Positions 1 to 7,731 are shown, counted from the stretch's first letter. The stretch: 13,657 bases of DNA from Methanosphaera sp. SHI613 (GCA_003266145.1 MVJJ01000052.1:1-13657); one strand, 5' to 3'. A program made the numbers and translations. Notes: a model not told the origin generated them from the sequence alone.

Positions 1-2
1 AG

Positions 3-12
3 TTATAAATAT
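3..12 (+). promoter_or_regulatory. Probable TATA box of the radical SAM gene
   Basis: TTATAAATAT is a good archaeal box A. About 25-27 bases downstream would put transcription initiation near position 33, leaving a leader of about 15 bases before the ATG at 49. That leader holds a weak Shine-Dalgarno-like TGAG with a 10-base gap. The position argues against the TTG at 34 as start, because it would coincide with the transcript start. Confidence 0.5.
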
Positions 13-48
13 ATTATCATAATTAATACTTTTTTGAGAGAAAACTAC

Positions 49-1608
49 ATGATTGAAGAATACAATACAGTCGTTAAAAATCCACGTAAAGTAATTACAC
101 GTTATGCCTCATGTTATCCTAATATTTACAGGGTAGCAATGAGTTCTTTGGGTTATCATATAATATATGACTTTCTGAATGAACGTGAGGACATATACTG
201 TGAACGTGTCATTTATCCACAGACGAAAAGTATTGAAACCCGTAGTCCCCTAGCTGATTTTGATATTGTGGGTTTTACCCTTCAGTTTGAACAGGATTAT
301 CTTAACATGATTGACATGCTTAAGCGCAGCGGCATCCCATTGTTATCCAAGGACAGAAAGCCTCATCATCCACTGGTTATAGCTGGCGGCCCATGTGCTG
401 CGTCCAACCCACTGCCTATATCAAAGTTTGTTGACTTCTTCGCGGTTGGTGATGGTGAGTTGATGCTTGATGAGATTGTTAATATCCGCCAGGATACCAA
501 TAATCCACGTGCTGATATATTTGATTTTCTTGAAGTGCCTGGAGTGTATATTCCGGGTCAGAAGGTTAAGCTTCAGCATGTGAAGAATATGGAGAAAGCA
601 CACCGGCCGATTTATCAGATTGTCACAAGAACGGATAATCCAAAGTTTATTCCGGCTTTTGGTACTGATGCATTTCTGCTTGAGGTATCCCGTGGATGCA
701 GTCGTGGCTGCAGATTCTGTATGAGCGGTTGCATGTACCGGCCAAGAAGGGAGGTAAAACTTGATACTCTCGTTGAAACGGCTCTAAGAACTAGACAGGT
801 GACAGGTCATAATAAGGTGGCACTTATTGGTGAGGCCGTAAGCGACTATAGTAGAATAGAGGATCTTTGTAATATTCTCTCAGAGGAGGGTTTTCAGATT
901 GCAACTCCATCACTACGTGTAGAAAGTGTTAGTGATGAGCTTCTTGAGATTCTTAAGCAAAGCGGGCTTAAGACCATTACCATAGCACCGGAGACAACCC
1001 AGCATCAAAGGTGGAAGTTAAACAAGCCGATGACCGACAGCCAGATTCATCATACCATTGACCGTGCAATGGATTTGAAGCTTAAGATTAAGATGTATCT
1101 TCTTCTTGGCACTCCCGGTGAGACCAAGGAGGATGTGTTGGAGTTGGTTAACTTCATCAGGGGCATTACCAGTCGTGGTGTCAGATACAATACCATCAGA
1201 ACCAGTGTCAACCCACTTATTCCAAAGCCTCATACTCCTCTTCAGTGGATGGGCTTTGACTATGATGATTTGTATGATAAGTTCAAGAAGTACAGTACGA
1301 GGCTTAAGTATTCTCATAAGCAGGAAAACCTTAAGAAGGCAACGATTCAATATGTGCTTACAAACTCCGGCGGTGAGCTAAACAGATTGCTTCAGATAGG
1401 AGATAAGATACAGTTCAGGGATTGGTATAAGCTTGCGGTTAACATCAACAAAATCAAGCAACAGGACAATTATAGCCTACCTTGGAATGAGATTGACGTG
1501 GGAATAAGCAACAGATTCCTCAAGTCAGAGTATGAAAAGGTAAAAAATGCCGAGGTAACTCCATGGTGTGAGGAGGAGGGCTGCTATAATTGTGGAGCAT
1601 GTAATTAA
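49..1608 (+). CDS. Radical SAM superfamily protein with B12-binding-like N-terminus, substrate unknown
   Basis: The protein has 519 residues from the ATG at 49. That start is preferred over an in-frame TTG at 34 because it follows a weak TGAG site and fits the TATA box at 3-12. Residues about 20-150 look like a Rossmann-type, cobalamin-binding-like domain (NIYRVAMSSLGYHIIYDFLN, then IAGGPCAASNPLPISKFVD and GDGE); the classic DxHxxG cobalamin motif is not seen. The radical SAM core starts at SRGCSRGCRFC, with the CxxxCxxC ligands of the SAM-binding [4Fe-4S] cluster at C217, C221 and C224. The tail ends in four cysteines (C507, C512, C515, C518; Cx4Cx2Cx2C), which could bind a second cluster or zinc. 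The overall plan resembles the widespread uncharacterised radical SAM family whose bacterial members carry an extra fused domain; that link is from memory. The reaction and substrate cannot be named. Its codons are GC-richer than those of the next two genes, consistent with a core chromosomal gene. It stands alone and converges on the next gene. Confidence 0.85.
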   Translation: MIEEYNTVVKNPRKVITRYASCYPNIYRVAMSSLGYHIIYDFLNEREDIYCERVIYPQTKSIETRSPLADFDIVGFTLQFEQDYLNMIDMLKRSGIPLLSKDRKPHHPLVIAGGPCAASNPLPISKFVDFFAVGDGELMLDEIVNIRQDTNNPRADIFDFLEVPGVYIPGQKVKLQHVKNMEKAHRPIYQIVTRTDNPKFIPAFGTDAFLLEVSRGCSRGCRFCMSGCMYRPRREVKLDTLVETALRTRQVTGHNKVALIGEAVSDYSRIEDLCNILSEEGFQIATPSLRVESVSDELLEILKQSGLKTITIAPETTQHQRWKLNKPMTDSQIHHTIDRAMDLKLKIKMYLLLGTPGETKEDVLELVNFIRGITSRGVRYNTIRTSVNPLIPKPHTPLQWMGFDYDDLYDKFKKYSTRLKYSHKQENLKKATIQYVLTNSGGELNRLLQIGDKIQFRDWYKLAVNINKIKQQDNYSLPWNEIDVGISNRFLKSEYEKVKNAEVTPWCEEEGCYNCGACN

Positions 1609-1623
1609 ACTGATTTGACCTTT

Positions 1624-1629
1624 AAAAAA
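1624..1629 (-). terminator. Oligo-T terminator of the Asn-synthetase-like gene
   Basis: On the reverse strand, six T residues follow the stop codon by about 25 bases and come just after a C-rich stretch. Short oligo-T tracts are the normal intrinsic termination signal of archaeal RNA polymerase. Confidence 0.45.
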
Positions 1630-1634
1630 TAGTT

Positions 1635-1647
1635 GGTGGGGGGAGGG
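1635..1647 (+). other. G-rich tract between convergent genes
   Basis: GGTGGGGGGAGGG stands out in an AT-rich spacer between two convergent stop codons. On the reverse strand it is a C-rich 3' UTR tract just downstream of the Asn-synthetase-like gene. It could form a two-tetrad G-quadruplex or act in transcript-end formation; both are inference. Confidence 0.4.
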
Positions 1648-1651
1648 ATAA

Positions 1652-3796
1652 TTATTCTTTTTTAACCTTTTGAGACATTGTTCTTATAGGTTTTGTTATC
1701 TTCCAACTTGTTGAATTTACCATTATCTTCTTTTCATCCTCCAACTGTTGATATTTTTCTTTGAGTATTCTATTATTTTCTTTTAATTTACTTATTAATT
1801 CAGCTTTATCTTTGTTAAATTTATCCAAATCACGTATTTGTCTATTTTTATCTTTAATTACTTCATATAATTCTTCATTCTTTTCTTCTAATTCATATTT
1901 ATTATTGTACAATATTTCAATTAGTTTTTCTTTATCTTCCATATTTTTAGACAGTTGGTTAATATTCTCCATATCCTTATTTTTATTGTTCTTTTCTTGT
2001 TTTAATTTGACAATATCCTTATTGTATTCAATGAATGCTTTTATAGTATCTTCATTTGTAGTATCAACAGTATCTTCTTTTTCAACGTCAAAATGCACTT
2101 CCAATTCATCTTTAAAATTATATGCATCATGTATTTTAAATAGCACTATTGCCTCTAGGATATTGTAAACTTTTTGGGATAATCTGACGTTACTGTCAAG
2201 ATTTTCCAAAGTTAATTCATCAATAAATGATTCCTGAACAATATCCTTTATCAGGTAATAGTTTTCTTTAATATATTTGTGTATATGTTCATAGTATTTC
2301 ACGAGATATACGTTTTTATAGTTTAATTTTCCCGGTACCTTATTATCTATGGATGGAATTGGATTTTGAGTGAATTGATTGTTGAATAAAGGTATCTCTA
2401 ATAATTCAGGATTGCTTCTTTTAATAAGTTCTACATGGCAATCAAGATTGTTTATACTGTGAATAGAACCATTGTAATTATATTTGACCAATGTATCTGA
2501 TGCAAGGGGCAATAAATTAAATCTATGGTTAAATTCTGTTTCATGTGCTGCCGAAAACCATCTTCCCCTATTGAGTATTTTCTTTATTTTTGGATATTTC
2601 CTGATATCATTCATGTTTTCAACATATTTTCTCTCAAATTCGATATCATCTTCAATAATTTTATAACTGTATTCGGATGTTATTATATTATTGTGGGTTA
2701 TTTCATCTCTTGATTTTTTTAATACTTCCTCAACAGTCAAATCTTTGACAAAAGCATCTTGTTTGAGATATTCATGACCATCCAATCTTATCCCATCCAT
2801 TGGATTTGGGAATATTCTACCTAAATCCCATGGACTCATTTCAAATTCCCTGTCGAAGATATGAATGGACATTCTTCTTAGTAGATTTTCTGATTGTGCT
2901 GTTTGTTTTAATGAAGGTGTTTTATGTTCTATATTGAGTGTGTCACATATCATTTTACCTATTAAAACCTCGGGTGAATAAACCGGCCCTGATGTGAATG
3001 CCTCTTTTACATGTTCATGATATAAAGACAGCAATAATCGAGAATCCATTCCACCGGTTATACCAATACTAAGATGTTCTGTCAAACCTTTATCTACAAA
3101 TGCTTTTACCTGTGATTTAATCCTTTCATAACATTCATCCCAATACTCTTTGGGATTTTTTTCATAAAGCTTTGTCAAACGTTCATCATATAAAAAGTCA
3201 GGTCTGAAATTTAGTTCCAACTTATCAGATAGGTTAATTTCAGTTCCGAATGGTATGAAATAGATATTTTCATATATTGTCTCATCAGTTACTGCCATAT
3301 TCTGCAATTCAATATGGGATGCTACATGCTTTTTGTTAATCCGTTCATAATTAAATATCTTTGATATTGTAAATATCCTTGAACTGATACAGTACTCAGA
3401 ATCTTTTCTAGCATAATATAATGGTGGACATTCCAAACTTCTAATTATGGAACCCTTAGCTTGACTATCCAATTTACCATATAAGAATAATCCATCTAAT
3501 TCTTCATCATCATTTAACTCTAATTTATCCGCTTCCAGTAATTTATCTTCTGATACTTTTTTAACCCATCCATGAATAAAAGATAATGAATTGTCTTTAT
3601 CATCGAATACGTTATATTTTTTATATGTTATAATATCAGGATTTCTTCCAATGAATAATGTTTTTTTATCATCTGCCATCCATTCATATTCAACATGTTC
3701 ACATATTATTGAAGTTGTATTATCAAATATCTCTTTTATTTTATCTTTTTTATCATCATTTATAGATTCATTACTATGATAAAGAACAAACTGCAT
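1652..3796 (-). CDS. Asparagine synthetase-like PP-loop protein with C-terminal coiled coil and STSW tail
   Basis: The protein has 714 residues. Residues 1-200 resemble a decayed class II glutamine amidotransferase domain (DGLFLYGKLDS, PLYYARKDSEYCISSR), but the chain begins Met-Gln-Phe, so the catalytic Cys2 is absent and glutamine hydrolysis is not expected. The ATP-binding PP-loop of asparagine synthetases is clear at residues 243-253 (SIGITGGMDSR), so an adenylating enzyme is likely. Residues about 592-690 are a highly charged coiled coil rich in Lys, Glu and Asn. They end in STSWKITKPIR (695-705), a tail known from many glycosyltransferases and methyltransferases of surface polysaccharide synthesis. 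The start ATG is preceded by AAAAGGTAAT with the spacing used elsewhere here. The gene is divergent from the adhesin gene, and both are AT-rich. I infer modification, for example amidation, of a cell-surface glycan or glycoprotein; the substrate is unknown. There is no signal peptide or membrane segment, so it probably acts in the cytoplasm. Confidence 0.75.
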   Translation of the reverse strand: MQFVLYHSNESINDDKKDKIKEIFDNTTSIICEHVEYEWMADDKKTLFIGRNPDIITYKKYNVFDDKDNSLSFIHGWVKKVSEDKLLEADKLELNDDEELDGLFLYGKLDSQAKGSIIRSLECPPLYYARKDSEYCISSRIFTISKIFNYERINKKHVASHIELQNMAVTDETIYENIYFIPFGTEINLSDKLELNFRPDFLYDERLTKLYEKNPKEYWDECYERIKSQVKAFVDKGLTEHLSIGITGGMDSRLLLSLYHEHVKEAFTSGPVYSPEVLIGKMICDTLNIEHKTPSLKQTAQSENLLRRMSIHIFDREFEMSPWDLGRIFPNPMDGIRLDGHEYLKQDAFVKDLTVEEVLKKSRDEITHNNIITSEYSYKIIEDDIEFERKYVENMNDIRKYPKIKKILNRGRWFSAAHETEFNHRFNLLPLASDTLVKYNYNGSIHSINNLDCHVELIKRSNPELLEIPLFNNQFTQNPIPSIDNKVPGKLNYKNVYLVKYYEHIHKYIKENYYLIKDIVQESFIDELTLENLDSNVRLSQKVYNILEAIVLFKIHDAYNFKDELEVHFDVEKEDTVDTTNEDTIKAFIEYNKDIVKLKQEKNNKNKDMENINQLSKNMEDKEKLIEILYNNKYELEEKNEELYEVIKDKNRQIRDLDKFNKDKAELISKLKENNRILKEKYQQLEDEKKIMVNSTSWKITKPIRTMSQKVKKE
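1658..1663 (+). terminator. Oligo-T terminator of the radical SAM gene
   Basis: Six T residues lie about 50 bases after the stop codon of the radical SAM gene, overlapping the last codons of the convergent gene. This is the first T-run on this strand after the stop. The two convergent genes would therefore have slightly overlapping 3' ends. Confidence 0.4.
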
Positions 3797-3840
3797 ATTA
3801 TTACCTTTTACTTTTTCTAACAGATTTATTGTTAATTAAT

Positions 3841-3849
3841 AGTCTATAC
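3841..3849 (-). promoter_or_regulatory. Possible TATA box of the Asn-synthetase-like gene
   Basis: On the reverse strand AAGTATAGACT gives a weak box A about 45-50 bases before the ATG at 3796, predicting a leader of about 20 bases that carries the AAAAGGTAAT ribosome site. The 3797-4026 spacer is very AT-rich, so other placements are possible. Apart from the two divergent promoters and a CCCCC run at 3947-3951, I see nothing else in the spacer. Confidence 0.25.
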
Positions 3850-3985
3850 TTGTTTCCTATTAAATGTAATCTTCATTATATCAACAAAATAATCAACATC
3901 ACCGAATTAAGTATGTAATTTAAATAGCATTCCTGAAAAAACAATCCCCCAACATGACTCCAAAAAAACAAAAAAGATAACTATA

Positions 3986-3995
3986 TCTATAAAAA
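3986..3995 (+). promoter_or_regulatory. TATA box of the adhesin-like gene
   Basis: TCTATAAAAA is a strong archaeal box A. It predicts a transcript start near 4014-4018, only about 10 bases before the GTG at 4027 but about 20 bases before the ATT at 4036. This geometry matters for choosing the start codon. Confidence 0.55.
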
Positions 3996-4022
3996 ACAAT
4001 ATACTTACTACATCCATAAAAA

Positions 4023-4031
4023 CGAGGTGAT
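4023..4031 (+). promoter_or_regulatory. Strong Shine-Dalgarno site that contains the nominal GTG start
   Basis: CGAGGTGAT matches eight of nine bases of the site complementary to the archaeal 16S rRNA end (GGAGGTGAT). The only orthodox upstream start, GTG at 4027, lies inside this site and so cannot use it. Aligned the same way, other genes here have 8-10 bases between the GGAG position and the start codon; applying that rule lands on ATT at 4036. Confidence 0.6.
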
Positions 4032-6294
4032 TATCATTAATAAAAAAATATTAATGTTTTATTGCATTATCATTTCATTATTAATAATATTGACAAGCAA
4101 CATGGCATTTGCTTTGGATAATTCAGATAATGTTCTTGAAAAAGACAATACATTAATTCAAAATGATATTAAGGAAAAAATTTCAGAAGATTCCCCCAAT
4201 AATTTAAAAACTGCGGAATATTCAAACGATAATAAAATAAAGGATTATAGCCAATTAAAAAGTAAATTGGTAGAAAATAAAAATCAAACTGTGAACTTGG
4301 ATAAAACTACATTTAAGGTAGATGGACCAGTAAGCGTGAATAATAAAGTTGATTTAGAAATTAATGGAAATGGCGCAGTATTTGATGGTCAATCAACCAG
4401 TAGTTTTATAATTTTTGGAGGAAACATCTTAAAGATAAACAATGCAACATTTAAGAATTTTAAAACAGGATACAATACAGTTATTGTGGGATCCAGTACT
4501 TCAAAACTTATCATTACAAATTGTACATTCATTAATTCTATTGGTCAAACTAATGGAGCAAATATAAACAGTAAAGGTAGTTTAACTGTGAAAAATTGTT
4601 TATTTGAACATAATCAAGCAACTAAAGGTTCAGCCATAAGAATTGTTGGAAATAACCAGAAAAGCACTATTGAAAATTCAATATTTAAAAATAATTATGT
4701 GGCAACAGAAAAAGAATCAGTCATAGAATTAACTGGAATTCAGGATGTTACAATCAATAACTGTACATTTGACGGCAACACCGGACGATCAATTCATGCT
4801 TATCAAGATGTTACTACTAAAATTACAAACAACACGTTCAAAAATATGAACACCACATATTCCAACACATTGCAAGCATCCGTTATTGATAATTATGAAG
4901 CAAAAATGTATATTTACAACAATCTATTTGAAAATATTACAAACACTGCACCTAGAATTGGTGGAGGTTTAATATATAATGAAATCGGCAAATTTGAACT
5001 TATAAACAATACATTTACTAAAATAAAATTTGTAGTAACTAATAATAATAGATTAGCCGGTGGAATCTTATGGAATAGAAATGCTACAGCAACAATTAAT
5101 CACAACACATTTGATATAGATGCAACATGCAATGACATGCATGGTGGTGCATTCTATAATAATATTGGAGTGTTAAATGTTACAAACAATAGCTTCGATA
5201 TAAATGTGAATGTTAAAAATGAGTTAGGTGGAGGAGCAATTTATAACGACTATGATAGCAATGCAAACATTAAATCCAAATTATACTATGGAGATAATTC
5301 ATTCGATGGCATAAAAATAATAAACGCAAAAACTATACTGAATAAAACAATACGTAACAAGGGAATTATTTATTTAATTGGAGCAGAAAACAAAATTATA
5401 CCTAAACCAGTGAAAATTAGCATAAACGCTCCAAATAAAATAGCAACAGGTCAGAATGCATTGATAAACATCACCGTGACAAACAGCAACAATAATCCAA
5501 TCGATACAAGAGTCATCCTCAAGATAAACGGTCTGAGCCAAAAGGATAAATCAGGTAATTCCATTATCACAGTTAAAGGTGGTAAAACAACATATAACCT
5601 CTCACTAGCAGGATACTCCGGTAAGACATATAATGTAACCGTCGTAGGCGTGGATCCTAAATACTTGCGTAGTGAAAACACCACTAAAATGACCGTTCTA
5701 AGAGGCCAGTGCATCTTAGATCCTATCAGCGTTAACACCACCAGTGAAGGGGAAATCACCATAAACAAGATCATTAAGGACACTTATGGAAACGTTATCT
5801 CAGGAAACACCCAGATAGCAATTAAGTTAGGTGATAGAACAGTACTTACGACAAGAATTACAGACGGTAAACTAAACGTTAAGGTTAAAGTGCCGTATCT
5901 TCCACCTGGTCAAAACAAGTTCAGAATTATCCTCGGTGAAAACTATAGATATGAATCAAAAATCATTAACAATACATTAAACATTCACAAACAGAACGTA
6001 ACAGCAACAGTTTCTCCTATCAAGGCAAAAGCTGGAGATAAAATTACAATAAAGACTACACTGATTAACTCCGAAACAAAAACAAACGTTATAAGTGGTA
6101 AGTTCTCATATAAACTGGATGCAAAGACTATCGTATCCAATACCACACTTGAAGTTAAGAATGCCATAGCTCAGATGGATTACACATTACCAAAAGACAT
6201 CAAGGCAGGACTTCATTACATTACCATCGTATATGCAGGTAATACTCAATCAAATACCTTAAGATATGATGCTAAGGTATTGACGATAGAATAA
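4027..6294 (+). CDS. Adhesin-like secreted protein: parallel beta-helix plus Ig-like domains
   Basis: The listed GTG at 4027 is the longest orthodox start (755 residues), but initiation is probably at ATT 4036, giving MNKKILMFY and a signal peptide with a positive N-terminus. The hydrophobic segment is residues 9-27, with cleavage likely after SNMAFA. A low-complexity linker follows. Residues about 105-455 are a right-handed parallel beta-helix made of repeated INNCTF, ITNNTF and VTNNSF-type rungs with Asn ladders. Three Ig-like beta-sandwich domains appear to follow (about 460-557, 558-655 and 656-755). The protein ends there, with no sortase motif, no C-terminal membrane segment and no visible pseudomurein-binding repeat, so the mode of surface attachment is unclear. 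This architecture matches the large adhesin-like protein families of gut Methanobacteriales, thought to bind host or bacterial surfaces; the ligand is unknown. Codons from about 5440 are clearly GC-richer than those of the beta-helix part, suggesting a mosaic origin. Confidence 0.8.
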   Translation: MIIINKKILMFYCIIISLLIILTSNMAFALDNSDNVLEKDNTLIQNDIKEKISEDSPNNLKTAEYSNDNKIKDYSQLKSKLVENKNQTVNLDKTTFKVDGPVSVNNKVDLEINGNGAVFDGQSTSSFIIFGGNILKINNATFKNFKTGYNTVIVGSSTSKLIITNCTFINSIGQTNGANINSKGSLTVKNCLFEHNQATKGSAIRIVGNNQKSTIENSIFKNNYVATEKESVIELTGIQDVTINNCTFDGNTGRSIHAYQDVTTKITNNTFKNMNTTYSNTLQASVIDNYEAKMYIYNNLFENITNTAPRIGGGLIYNEIGKFELINNTFTKIKFVVTNNNRLAGGILWNRNATATINHNTFDIDATCNDMHGGAFYNNIGVLNVTNNSFDINVNVKNELGGGAIYNDYDSNANIKSKLYYGDNSFDGIKIINAKTILNKTIRNKGIIYLIGAENKIIPKPVKISINAPNKIATGQNALINITVTNSNNNPIDTRVILKINGLSQKDKSGNSIITVKGGKTTYNLSLAGYSGKTYNVTVVGVDPKYLRSENTTKMTVLRGQCILDPISVNTTSEGEITINKIIKDTYGNVISGNTQIAIKLGDRTVLTTRITDGKLNVKVKVPYLPPGQNKFRIILGENYRYESKIINNTLNIHKQNVTATVSPIKAKAGDKITIKTTLINSETKTNVISGKFSYKLDAKTIVSNTTLEVKNAIAQMDYTLPKDIKAGLHYITIVYAGNTQSNTLRYDAKVLTIE

Positions 6295-6325
6295 AATCCC
6301 CCCTTAACCTCCTTTTAGAAAAGCA

Positions 6326-6358
6326 TTTTTTTTAGATGATTTACATAGACTTTTTTTT
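6326..6358 (+). terminator. Double oligo-T terminator of the adhesin-like gene
   Basis: Two eight-T runs (6326-6333 and 6351-6358) follow the stop codon. A CCCCCC run at 6298-6303 lies immediately after the stop. Tandem T-runs without a hairpin are a typical archaeal terminator. Confidence 0.6.
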
Positions 6359-6400
6359 ACTTGTCATGATTGGATATTCTTCTTCATGATTAAACTTCCA

Positions 6401-6439
6401 TTATATTTAAATGATGATTTTTTTGATAATTATAATAAT
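6401..6439 (+). promoter_or_regulatory. Promoter region of the aminotransferase gene
   Basis: Two candidate TATA elements are visible, TTATATTTAA at 6401-6410 and TAATTATAATAAT at 6427-6439. They would give leaders of roughly 70 or 40 bases. The spacer also holds two TCATGATT copies about 20 bases apart (near 6364 and 6384), one helical-turn multiple, possibly regulatory. Confidence 0.3.
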
Positions 6440-6498
6440 ATTCAAATAGAAAACTAATAAGTAGTATTCAAGAATAAAAATTATTCGGAGTTAATCAT

Positions 6499-7611
6499 AT
6501 GGAATATGGAGCAGATAGAGTAAAAAATATTAATCTTTCACAGGTACGTAAAATGTTTGAAATGGCAAGTCCTACCGCCATTAACCTGGCCTTGGGGGAG
6601 CCTGACTTTGACACGCCACCACATATCATAGAGGCATTAAAGGATGCATTGGATAATAATTACACTCATTACTCACAGAACAAGGGAGAACCTGCATTAA
6701 GAGAGTCAATTGCAAAAAAACTTAAAAAAGACAACGACATCAAGGTAGACAGTGATGATGTGATTGTAACCGTTGGTGCCAGTGAAGCATTATATTCAAG
6801 TATACAGGCACTTATCAATCCGAAAGATGACGTGCTGATACAGGATCCCGCATTTTTGTCATACAAGGAATGTATCACATTGGCAGGTGCCAATGCTGTG
6901 CCGGTAAAGTCAACTTATGAGAATGAATTCAAGACCAAAGTGGAGGATGTGGAGAGGGCCGTTACTCCCAACACGAAGGCTATGATTATCAATTCACCAT
7001 CAAATCCGACGGGAGCTGTACTTGAAAAGGAGGATGTTAAGGCCATCAGTGACTTTGCAATGGATAATGATATTATAATATTCTCTGATGAGATTTATGA
7101 GAAGATTATCTATGGCAAGAATCATTACAGCTTCCAGTCATACTGTGACAATACCGTTACCATTAATGGTTTCAGTAAGGCTTATGCTATGACCGGACTT
7201 CGTATCGGTTACTGTACATCCAATCATGATATAATGGAGGAGATTCTTAAGGTTCACCAGTATAATATTGCCTGTGTTGATACTGCTACTCAGATAGCTG
7301 CTGATGTAGCGTTAACTTCAAGCCAGCAGTGTGTCAGTGATATGACTGCAGAGTTTAGAAAAAGAAGGGATCTTGTGGTTAATTCATTGAATGATATGGG
7401 CCTTGACTGTCATATGCCTGATGGTGCTTTTTATGTGTTCTTCCATCATGATAATCCTGTGGAGTTTGTTCAGAAGGCCGTTGGTGAAGATGTTATCATG
7501 GTTCCTGGTGGAGCCTTTGGTTCTCAGGGTGAGAAGTTCATCAGATTATCATATGCCCAGAGTTATGAGAATCTTGAATTGGCTATGAGTAGACTGGAGA
7601 AAATTGTCTGA
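6499..7611 (+). CDS. Class I pyridoxal-phosphate aminotransferase (aspartate/aromatic family)
   Basis: The protein has 370 residues, slightly short for a fold-type I aminotransferase but complete. Visible landmarks are the substrate-side GEPDFDTP near residue 33, TVGASEALYS (91-100) in the cofactor phosphate region, SPSNPTG (166-172), D197 and Y200 in SDEIY, the cofactor-binding lysine K227 in NGFSKAYAMTGLRIGY, and R349 in FIRLSYA for the substrate carboxylate. The family transfers amino groups between an amino acid and 2-oxoglutarate. Aspartate, aromatic or similar substrates are possible, and sequence alone does not separate them; archaeal homologues also act in lysine or methionine-related routes. 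The ATG follows GGAGTTAATC with an 8-base gap, a convincing ribosome site. It is transcribed alone, with a terminator at 7641-7648. Confidence 0.88.
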   Translation: MEYGADRVKNINLSQVRKMFEMASPTAINLALGEPDFDTPPHIIEALKDALDNNYTHYSQNKGEPALRESIAKKLKKDNDIKVDSDDVIVTVGASEALYSSIQALINPKDDVLIQDPAFLSYKECITLAGANAVPVKSTYENEFKTKVEDVERAVTPNTKAMIINSPSNPTGAVLEKEDVKAISDFAMDNDIIIFSDEIYEKIIYGKNHYSFQSYCDNTVTINGFSKAYAMTGLRIGYCTSNHDIMEEILKVHQYNIACVDTATQIAADVALTSSQQCVSDMTAEFRKRRDLVVNSLNDMGLDCHMPDGAFYVFFHHDNPVEFVQKAVGEDVIMVPGGAFGSQGEKFIRLSYAQSYENLELAMSRLEKIV

Positions 7612-7640
7612 TAAATGATTTTTATCTCCACCATATTTTA

Positions 7641-7648
7641 CTTTTTTT
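7641..7648 (+). terminator. Oligo-T terminator of the aminotransferase gene
   Basis: CTTTTTTT lies about 30 bases after the stop codon in an otherwise non-coding spacer. Confidence 0.5.
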
Positions 7649-7698
7649 ATCATGACATTAACATATTTGACTGATTATTAGTGGTTGTTCAAAAAAAT

Positions 7699-7731
7699 AT
7701 GTGATTTAATTACATGATAAATAGAACGTTC
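7699..7731. repeat. Two adjacent palindromes in a gene-3'-end spacer
   Basis: ATGTGATTTAATTACAT (7699-7715) is a 17-base palindrome with one mismatched pair, and GAACGTTC (7724-7731) is a perfect 8-base palindrome 8 bases further on. They sit in the 253-base spacer between two convergent genes, where no promoter is required. They may bind a regulator or belong to a small unseen transcript. The rest of the spacer is A-rich and shows nothing else convincing. Confidence 0.35.

Noticed and set aside
1018..1381. Overlapping open frames on both strands inside the radical SAM gene
   Set aside because: They lie wholly within a gene with clear family motifs and have no ribosome sites or recognisable products.
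4261..5300. Possible DNA repeats or CRISPR-like periodicity in the adhesin gene
   Set aside because: The repetition is at protein level (beta-helix rungs such as NNTF). The DNA is degenerate and has no regular spacer pattern.
5451..5783. Reverse open frame inside the Ig-like part of the adhesin gene
   Set aside because: It is a shadow of the conserved forward reading frame, with no start signal or recognisable motif.
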